Below are positions 52,846 to 58,135 of a stretch of DNA of 58,135 nt, piece after piece. The notes beneath the pieces were generated by a model, which was not told the origin of the DNA, did no database searches, and was given only the letters and a program-made list of their open reading frames with translations. A program made the position numbers and the translations under genes. The DNA lies in contig CALVKI010000007.1 in the NCBI GenBank assembly GCA_944332635.1, positions 1 through 58,135 of the forward strand, given 5' to 3'. Positions within the stretch are counted from its first letter, which is position 1. Each line of letters starts with the position of its first letter. Origin of the DNA: an uncultured Bacilli bacterium. Lineage in GTDB: Bacteria > Bacillota_I > Bacilli_A > RF39 > UBA660.

Positions 52846-53622
52846 ATGGCAAAATATAAAGTGGAAATTAGTGGTATAGATACTAGCAGTATTCCAGTAC
52901 TTAGTAATGAGGAAATGAATGACTTATTTATAAAATTAAAACAGGGTGATCAAATTGCTAGAGAACGTTTAGTAGAAGGAAATTTAAAGTTAGTTTTATC
53001 TATTTTGAAAAGATTTCATTATCGTGTTGAAAATATGGACGATTTATTTCAAATAGGTTGTGTTGGATTATTAAAAGCGATTGATAATTTTGATTTGTCT
53101 CATGAAGTTAGGTTTTCTACTTATGCAGTTCCTATGGTATTAGGAGAAATAAGAAGATATTTAAGAGATAATAATAGTGTTCGGGTTAGTCGTTCTCTTC
53201 GTGATATTGCTTATAAAACTTTAAAGTATAAAGAAGAGATTTATAATAAAACAGGACAGGAACCTAAATTAGAAGATATTGCACATGATCTTGGGGTGGA
53301 TTTGTTTGATGTTATCCAAGCGTTGGATTCTTTACGTGATCCTGTTAGTATGTTTGAACCTATTTATTCTGATGGTGGTGATACTATTTATTTAGCTGAT
53401 CAGATTGAAGATAAACAAGCTAATAGTAATCGAATTTCTATGAGAGTAGCTTTAGATGAAGCAATTAGTGAATTAGAAGAAAGAGAACAATTTATCTTAG
53501 ATGAAAGATTTATTGTCGGAAAAACTCAAATGGAAATAGCAGAGCAATTACAAATTAGTCAAGCTCAAGTATCTAGGATTGAAAAGGGTGCTATTAAACA
53601 ATTAAAGAAAGTTTTGAAGTAG
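52846..53622 (+). CDS. sigG: Sporulation sigma factor SigG
   Basis: 258 residues from ATG 52846 with AAAGGAG upstream; the longer open frame back to 52738 is rejected. It follows B. subtilis SigG closely: KVEISGIDTSSIPVL, region 2 (DDLFQIGCVGLLKAIDNFDL, FSTYAVPMVLGEIRRYLRDN) and region 4 (GKTQMEIAEQLQISQAQVSR). SigG controls late gene expression in the forespore. Next to ylmC, as in Bacillus. Confidence 0.95.
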   Translation: MAKYKVEISGIDTSSIPVLSNEEMNDLFIKLKQGDQIARERLVEGNLKLVLSILKRFHYRVENMDDLFQIGCVGLLKAIDNFDLSHEVRFSTYAVPMVLGEIRRYLRDNNSVRVSRSLRDIAYKTLKYKEEIYNKTGQEPKLEDIAHDLGVDLFDVIQALDSLRDPVSMFEPIYSDGGDTIYLADQIEDKQANSNRISMRVALDEAISELEEREQFILDERFIVGKTQMEIAEQLQISQAQVSRIEKGAIKQLKKVLK

Positions 53623-53652
53623 TTTGCATATATTTTATTAGGTGATTATCAT

Positions 53653-53883
53653 ATGCTGTTATCAGAACTTCAAAATAAGACGATTGTATCCGTTGTAGAC
53701 GGAAAGAATGTTGGTAACATCATAGATGTTAATGTTATGATGGATGGTCATATTGAATCGTTAATTATAGAATCTGGTAAATCATTTTTAAATTTTAATA
53801 GGGGTAACGATACTAAAATATTATGGAAAGATATTACTAAAATAGGTGAGGATGTTATTTTAGTAAATATAAATAGAAAATGA
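53653..53883 (+). CDS. ylmC: YlmC/YmxH-type PRC-barrel protein
   Basis: 76 residues, a single PRC-barrel (LLSELQNKTIVSVVDGKNVGNI, LIIESGKS). The family is small, found in spore formers and placed after sigG. The function is poorly known. The stop overlaps the next start by 4 bases (ATGA), so they are coupled. Confidence 0.87.
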   Translation: MLLSELQNKTIVSVVDGKNVGNIIDVNVMMDGHIESLIIESGKSFLNFNRGNDTKILWKDITKIGEDVILVNINRK

Positions 53884-54599
53884 AAAATTTAAAAAAAATA
53901 TTTAGTTGTATTGTTTTATCTTTTTTTATTTCTTTATTTTTTGTTTTTATTTTTGGTCAAAGAGTTAATCCTATTTTTGTTAATTATTTGAGTGGTGAAG
54001 TGGAGAGAGTAACTTCTAATGTTGTTAATTCTGTGGTAAATGAGTCATTAACTTCTCAAATTAATGAATCACTATTTTCTGTTACTAGAAATGATAATAA
54101 TGAAGTGGAAATGATTGATTATAATACTGAAAAAGTAAATTCTTTATTAAGTGATATAAATCAAGCTATTTATTCAAAGCTTTATGATTTAGAAGAGGGG
54201 AAGATTGATGAGTTTTTTTTATCATCTTCTTTAAGTGGTGTTAATTATCAGTTTGTTGATTCTGGAATAGTTTGTGAAATTCCTTTTGGAGCTTTAACAG
54301 GTAATGGTTTTTTAGCAAATTTAGGCCCTGTAATTCCTGTTAAAATGTCTTTTTTAGGACAAGTAAATAGTAATTTAAAAACTAAAGTTACAAGTTATGG
54401 TATTAACAATCTTCTTTTGGAAGTTTATATACAAGTTCAGATTAAAGAAAAGATTAGTTTACCTAAGTCTTCTGATATAGTTACTATTAATATAGAGGCT
54501 CCTCTTAGTATTAAAATTATTTCTGGAGTTGTTCCTGATTATTATGGTGGTATTATTGATAAAAATTCACAGTCTACTTTTTTTTCGGGAAATGGGTAG
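53880..54599 (+). CDS. yunB: Sporulation protein YunB
   Basis: 239 residues. One N-terminal helix (about 8-27) precedes an external region. The YunB core is readable: VCEIPFGALTGNGFLANLGP, VIPVKMSFLGQVNSNLKT and TSYGINNLLLEVYIQVQI. Membrane protein needed in late sporulation in Bacillus. It overlaps ylmC by 4 bases and precedes yutD. Confidence 0.9.
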   Translation: MKNLKKIFSCIVLSFFISLFFVFIFGQRVNPIFVNYLSGEVERVTSNVVNSVVNESLTSQINESLFSVTRNDNNEVEMIDYNTEKVNSLLSDINQAIYSKLYDLEEGKIDEFFLSSSLSGVNYQFVDSGIVCEIPFGALTGNGFLANLGPVIPVKMSFLGQVNSNLKTKVTSYGINNLLLEVYIQVQIKEKISLPKSSDIVTINIEAPLSIKIISGVVPDYYGGIIDKNSQSTFFSGNG

Positions 54600-54631
54600 C
54601 ATATGTTATAATGGTTGGGTGAGGTGATATT

Positions 54632-54913
54632 GTGAAAAAATATGATATACGTGGACAATATTATGAATTGATATCTGGTGATGATTGTTTTCATTATGAT
54701 GAGGTAAAAGAATATATTACTGATTATTTTGATCCATTTGATTATATTTTTGGCGATTTTTCTGGGGGTAAAGTTCGTTTAAAAGGTTTTTATGATTCAA
54801 TAAATAAGAATGTAAAAAAATATAATGATATTCAATATTTAAATATATATATAAAAGAGTATTGTAATTTTGGTTCGAAAACGTTTCTGCTAAAAAAACT
54901 TCATAAAAAATAG
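54632..54913 (+). CDS. yutD: YutD-family small protein (DUF1027)
   Basis: 93 residues from GTG 54632 after GAGGTGATATT. The family core is FDPFDYIFGDFSGGKVRLKG, preceded by a YYELISGDDCFHYDEVKEY start. Function unknown. It lies near yunB as in B. subtilis. Confidence 0.85.
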   Translation: MKKYDIRGQYYELISGDDCFHYDEVKEYITDYFDPFDYIFGDFSGGKVRLKGFYDSINKNVKKYNDIQYLNIYIKEYCNFGSKTFLLKKLHKK

Positions 54914-54941
54914 TTGTAATTTATTTAAAATACGTTATAAT
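54914..54941 (+). promoter_or_regulatory. Promoter of the DUF1292 gene
   Basis: -35 TTGTAA (54914-54919), spacer 16, -10 TATAAT (54936-54941). AGGGAGG site before ATG 54979. Confidence 0.65.
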
Positions 54942-54978
54942 TATATTGTATAGATAATAAAGGGAGGACTTATTTGTT

Positions 54979-55242
54979 ATGAAAGAAAAGAAAATGATGA
55001 AGATTGTTTCAGATGATGGCTCTAGTGAAGAAGTAGAGGTTGTATTCGCTTTTGAGTTTAAAGATAATAAAAAAGAATATGTCATTTATACTAAAAATGA
55101 ACGTGATGAAGATAATAATATTACAATATATGTTTCAAATGTTGATCGTACAAATGGAGAAACTAAACTTATAGGTGTTGAATCTGAAGAAGAGTGGAAT
55201 CGTATTAAAGATGTTTTGAGAGAACTTGCTAAAAATGAATAG
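54979..55242 (+). CDS. YrzB-like small acidic protein (DUF1292)
   Basis: 87 residues, strongly acidic. Core: VVFAFEFKDNKKEYVIYTKN and ITIYVSNVDRTNGETKLIGV, ending EEEWNRIKDVL. This is the DUF1292 (YrzB) pattern. The function is unknown in the family. 14 bases separate it from the next gene. Confidence 0.85.
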   Translation: MKEKKMMKIVSDDGSSEEVEVVFAFEFKDNKKEYVIYTKNERDEDNNITIYVSNVDRTNGETKLIGVESEEEWNRIKDVLRELAKNE

Positions 55243-55256
55243 TAGGAGGATTTGCA

Positions 55257-56417
55257 ATGGATAATGTTATTTTAAAATTAGTAACCAATTTTGATGGAGT
55301 GATTATTAATCCTTCTAAAAGAATTAAGTTGAGTGAGTTGTCTGCTTCTAATGTTCGTGCTAAGCTTGATTCATTATCTCAATCAAAAATAATTTCTATT
55401 CCACTACAATATTTGGAGCAAGCAAATAAAGATAAAAGAAAAATAATTTCTATTCCACTACAATCTTTAGAACAAGCAAATCAGAGTGTAGCCATCAATA
55501 ATGGGGGACATAATACGGCTCCTTATGCTACGCAAAATCAAAGTAGTATTGTTAATGATAATATTATTTTGGGAGATTGTAGTCGATATACTAGTCAAAT
55601 TTTTACTACTGAGGGTAGCAGATTAATTCGCTTGACTGATGTTATGTATGCTAGAGTAGTTAATAATGCTGATACTTCTTCTTTTGATGATACTTTTTCG
55701 GCATTGTCAACAGAAAATATTGTGAATTCAGGAAGTACTGGTGTTAAAAAAGCTGCATATTCTAAAGCAAAGGTAGAAAAATATGGAAATGAAAAGTTGC
55801 CAACTAATATGCTTACTGATAATGGATTGTTTGATACTTTTTCTACTAGCAGTAGAGAAGTTCCTATCGTAGTTTCAGAACGCCCAGAAAAGTTTTTGTT
55901 TAATGATTTGGCTGATGTTGTTGAAACTGGAGAAAGACCGGTAGAAATGAATGAAGAGAATATTTCTTTAGATTTATTGCAGACTATTAAGAATACTTCG
56001 GGAGAAGATCTTGATATAGAGTCTCTTTTGGCTGATGTTGCAAAATTTCAAAAAGAGGAAAATGACAGTAAAAATAAAATGGCTGCTGCTAAACGAGAAT
56101 TTCAATCTAGTGCTCAACTTTTAAAAACGGCTGCTCAAAGATATAGTGATTCGAGTCAAGCTTTGGCTAATGTAACAGCTCAGGCATATGCTTATTTGGA
56201 TGAAATAAAAAATAATATAGGAAATAATATTAAAAGAACAGAAGAGTTTGCGGCTATGACTGAACAACAAAAACGAGAAGCACAAAGAATCGGAGTGGCT
56301 GCTGATAAAATTGAAGCACGTGTTCAAGAGTTTAATAATGTTCTTGCTGTTGCTCCTAATAGTAAGGAGCATGGTGAGGATAAGACTTATTCAAGAGGAT
56401 ATAATATAGCTGCTTAA
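55257..56417 (+). CDS. Unidentified protein with an internal repeat and C-terminal coiled coil
   Basis: 386 residues, AGGAGG before ATG. An N-terminal tandem repeat (IISIPLQYLEQAN, then IISIPLQSLEQAN) reflects a 54-base DNA duplication near 55387-55494. The middle part is polar and of mixed type. About 250-345 forms a coiled coil rich in Ala, Gln and Lys. No membrane helix and no signal peptide. It lies in a run of sporulation-linked genes, so it may act there, but no homology was recognised. A terminator follows. Confidence 0.75.
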   Translation: MDNVILKLVTNFDGVIINPSKRIKLSELSASNVRAKLDSLSQSKIISIPLQYLEQANKDKRKIISIPLQSLEQANQSVAINNGGHNTAPYATQNQSSIVNDNIILGDCSRYTSQIFTTEGSRLIRLTDVMYARVVNNADTSSFDDTFSALSTENIVNSGSTGVKKAAYSKAKVEKYGNEKLPTNMLTDNGLFDTFSTSSREVPIVVSERPEKFLFNDLADVVETGERPVEMNEENISLDLLQTIKNTSGEDLDIESLLADVAKFQKEENDSKNKMAAAKREFQSSAQLLKTAAQRYSDSSQALANVTAQAYAYLDEIKNNIGNNIKRTEEFAAMTEQQKREAQRIGVAADKIEARVQEFNNVLAVAPNSKEHGEDKTYSRGYNIAA

Positions 56418-56446
56418 AAGAATATATTGTTATTCTTTTTTTTTTA
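56416..56446 (+). terminator. Terminator after the 386-residue protein gene
   Basis: Stem AAAAGAATA (56416-56424) with TATTCTTTT (56431-56439), six-base loop, long T-run. It overlaps the stop codon. Confidence 0.85.
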
Positions 56447-56482
56447 ATTTTTTCATATACTTTAATTATGAAAGAGCATATA

Positions 56483-57355
56483 ATGTATTATTATAATTTA
56501 TTGGAAATTGATGCGTTTGAAAAAAAAGAAGTTTATTATTTTAAAAGTAATAATAAATTATTTTCTTTTGAAAAAGTACAAAATATAGAAAAAAGTAAAA
56601 AAGTATTTGATATTTTACAAAAAATTAACTATGTTAGGGAATATAAAATTATTTATAATATTTATGGTGAAATTTTTACTAAGGTTTCTAATGATTGGTA
56701 TGTGTTATTTCAACATCTTGATAATAAATATAATCTTTTAGGTAACCTTTTACATCCTATTAATGTTTCTAAATTGGTTTCAGTTAATAATCCTATTTTG
56801 TGGAGTTATTTATGGAGTAAAAAAATAGATTACTATGAATATCAATTTGAACACATATCTGAGATGTATCCTTTAATTTTAGAAAGTTTTAACTATTATG
56901 TTGGATTAGCTGAAAACGCTATTTCATATTTTTCGTATAATTTACATTCTATGGAATCTTTTGATGTTTTTTTATGTCATGAGCGAATTTCTTATTCTAA
57001 GTATTTCAATCCTCTAAATATTACAATAGATTATTATCCACGTGATATTGCTGAATATATAAAATTTTTGTTTTTCTCTAATAATTATAAAGATTTTTCT
57101 TTTCTTAATTTCTTTAAATATCTAAATTTTAATTATAATGATTATATTTTATTATTTTCTAGATTGTTGTTTCCATCTTATTATTTTGATGTTTATGATT
57201 GTGTTGTTAGTCAGAAATGTGATGAAAGAGAATTAAGTAAAATTATTTTTCTAGTTAATGATTATTATGCTTTTTTACAAAACATTTATCAACTAATTTG
57301 TACTTTTATAAAAATACCTAGTATTGATTGGATAAAAAAAAGAGAAATGTTATGA
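56483..57355 (+). CDS. YutH-like spore coat protein of the kinase-fold family
   Basis: 290 residues; ATG 56483 has GAAAGAG six bases upstream, while ATG 56468 has none. The late block FLCHERISYSKYFNPLNITI followed by DYYPRDIAEYIKFLFF fits the CotS/YutH group, where CHxRI takes the place of a kinase catalytic loop and RDIAEYI follows. In B. subtilis yutH lies in the same region as the nifU-type gene yutI. Second such protein in the window. It ends tail to tail with the NifU gene. Confidence 0.65.
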   Translation: MYYYNLLEIDAFEKKEVYYFKSNNKLFSFEKVQNIEKSKKVFDILQKINYVREYKIIYNIYGEIFTKVSNDWYVLFQHLDNKYNLLGNLLHPINVSKLVSVNNPILWSYLWSKKIDYYEYQFEHISEMYPLILESFNYYVGLAENAISYFSYNLHSMESFDVFLCHERISYSKYFNPLNITIDYYPRDIAEYIKFLFFSNNYKDFSFLNFFKYLNFNYNDYILLFSRLLFPSYYFDVYDCVVSQKCDERELSKIIFLVNDYYAFLQNIYQLICTFIKIPSIDWIKKREML

Positions 57356-57583
57356 TACATTTCTTACCTCTTTGATTTCGGGAATTTCATTAATTAATAA
57401 TTGTTCAATGCCATCTTTTATGGTGATGTCCATCATAGGACATTCCTGGCAAGCTCCTTTCAGTTTAATATATACTATATTTTCTTCATATTTTATAAAC
57501 TCTATGTCTCCACCATCATTGATTAAAAATGGACGCAGTTTTTCAATTGTATACTGGATTTGTTTTTCTATATCTTTTTTCAT
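57350..57583 (-). CDS. NifU-like Fe-S scaffold protein (YutI type)
   Basis: 77 residues on the minus strand, a single NifU C-terminal domain: IEKLRPFLINDGGDIEFIKY and the CxxC site GACQECPM. Such proteins carry Fe-S clusters to targets. The start follows CTAGGTGATTTT. The plus-strand ORF over it is a shadow. Confidence 0.93.
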   Translation of the reverse strand: MKKDIEKQIQYTIEKLRPFLINDGGDIEFIKYEENIVYIKLKGACQECPMMDITIKDGIEQLLINEIPEIKEVRNVS

Positions 57584-57599
57584 AAAATCACCTAGTGAT

Positions 57600-57628
57600 A
57601 TTATATCTTGTTTTTTTTAATACGTAAA
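57600..57628 (-). promoter_or_regulatory. Promoter of the NifU-type gene
   Basis: On the minus strand: -35 TTTACG (57628-57623), spacer 17, -10 TATAAT (57605-57600). Confidence 0.6.
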
Positions 57629-57644
57629 CTATTTTTCGTAGTTC

Positions 57645-57673
57645 TTGTTAATGTTTGTGATTAATGATATACT
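57645..57673 (+). promoter_or_regulatory. Promoter of the S1-domain gene
   Basis: -35 TTGTTA (57645-57650), spacer 17, -10 TATACT (57668-57673). It lies next to the divergent NifU promoter. Confidence 0.7.
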
Positions 57674-57692
57674 AGTAATAGGAAGTGTTTTA

Positions 57693-58064
57693 ATGGGTCA
57701 ATATAAAAAAGGAGAAATTGTAACAGGGTGTGTTACTGGAATTGAAAAATATGGAATTTTTGTTAGTCTTGATGAATACTATAGTGGATTAATACATATT
57801 TCTGAGATATCTGATTTTTTTGTTAAAAATCCAGCAGATTATGTTTATGTGGGAGAGACTATTAGGGCTTTAGTTATTGATGATAGTGACTTAGAGTCGT
57901 ATCATGTAAAGTTAAGTATTAAGAATATTGATTTTAAATTTTCAAAGAAAAAAAGAAAGAAAATAATTGAAACAGCAAGTGGGTTTAGTACTTTACAACA
58001 GTCTTTGCCTCTTTGGATTTTAAAGAAAAAGAAAGAAGTTTTGTTAAAAATGCAAAAAAATTAA
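57693..58064 (+). CDS. S1-domain RNA-binding protein (YugI/CvfD-like, general stress protein 13 type)
   Basis: 123 residues from ATG 57693 (TAGGAAGTG upstream); earlier in-frame starts lie inside the promoter. The S1 domain (KKGEIVTGCVTGIEKYGIFVS, YSGLIHISEIS) is followed by a basic C-terminal helix region. Family members bind RNA or ribosomes and act in stress responses. Confidence 0.9.
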   Translation: MGQYKKGEIVTGCVTGIEKYGIFVSLDEYYSGLIHISEISDFFVKNPADYVYVGETIRALVIDDSDLESYHVKLSIKNIDFKFSKKKRKKIIETASGFSTLQQSLPLWILKKKKEVLLKMQKN

Positions 58065-58082
58065 AAAAATTAGTTGATTGTA

Positions 58083-58111
58083 TTGACAAACATTAAAAAT
58101 GTTGGTATATT
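58083..58111 (+). promoter_or_regulatory. Strong promoter with dyads, reading out of the window
   Basis: -35 TTGACA (58083-58088), spacer 17, -10 TATATT (58106-58111). The spacer holds a perfect dyad AACATT-AAA-AATGTT (58089-58103), and TGTCA-AC-TGACA (58118-58129) covers the likely start point. Both could be repressor sites. Confidence 0.7.
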
Positions 58112-58135
58112 TAGTACTGTCAACTGACATTTTTG

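Noticed and set aside
57372-57620. 82-residue plus-strand ORF
   Set aside because: It lies antisense to the clear NifU-type gene, which has its own ribosome-binding site and promoter.
1-58135. tRNA, rRNA, tmRNA or CRISPR array
   Set aside because: No tRNA T-loop GGTTCRA-type clusters, no GC-rich structured RNA stretch and no spaced direct repeats were noticed.
1-58135. TGA read as tryptophan (Mollicutes code)
   Set aside because: Clear genes end at TGA (for example at 2288-2290 and 24007-24009) and conserved Trp positions use TGG.

Overview
The window is a very AT-rich chromosomal segment from a low-GC Gram-positive bacterium of the Bacilli type. Core genes match Firmicutes families and partly keep Bacillus subtilis neighbourhoods (the yrrN/yrrO U32 pair, a yjbA-like gene beside trpS, lon...spoVID-ysxE, sigG-ylmC, yunB-yutD). 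TGA acts as stop and TGG as Trp, so the code is the standard bacterial one. Late-sporulation genes (sigG, spoVID, ysxE, ylmC, yunB, a yutH-like gene) suggest a spore former or a recent descendant of one. Base composition and the style of the surface proteins suggest an uncultured gut lineage; that placement is inference. No rRNA, tRNA or CRISPR was seen.

Layout. 1-6050: end of an unidentified gene, two U32 tRNA-hydroxylation proteins, a decayed gene, an HD-domain dNTPase, a hypothetical protein, greA, and a dead IS481-type transposon lodged in the greA terminator. 6121-32480: a co-directional ~26 kb locus that combines Tad/Flp pilus parts (CpaB, CpaF, TadB, TadC, a TadZ-like ATPase, small pilin/TadE-like proteins) with Gram-positive type IV secretion parts (VirB2-like, VirB6/TrbL-like, PrgI, split VirB4, VirD4, a SpoIID+C39 wall enzyme). 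It also encodes a class B-type sortase and several large surface proteins. A clear terminator closes it, three or four internal promoters subdivide it, and it has no relaxase or integrase. 32536-43934: rhodanese, TVP38-type membrane protein, rmuC, a yjbA-like gene, trpS (convergent), tig, lon, and spoVID-ysxE. 43881-49609: a Fur/PerR-type regulator and rubrerythrin with matching operators, a third U32 protein, a thioredoxin-fold membrane protein and trmL. 49626-50757: a heavily decayed IS3/IS150-type element. 50832-58064: ttcA-like gene, a local tandem duplication, a GH13 enzyme, sigG and a run of sporulation or conserved small genes, a NifU-type scaffold and an S1-domain protein. The window ends in a strong promoter with dyads that reads out of it.

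How the genes work together. The central locus looks like one chromosomal cell-envelope machine. CpaF, TadB/C and the small pilins would build a thin pilus. VirB4, VirD4, PrgI and the VirB6-like protein would form a secretion channel, and the SpoIID/C39 protein would open the wall. Sortase and large exported proteins would provide the surface part. Whether this is one hybrid apparatus or two co-inherited machines cannot be decided from sequence alone. It is the most interesting feature of the window.
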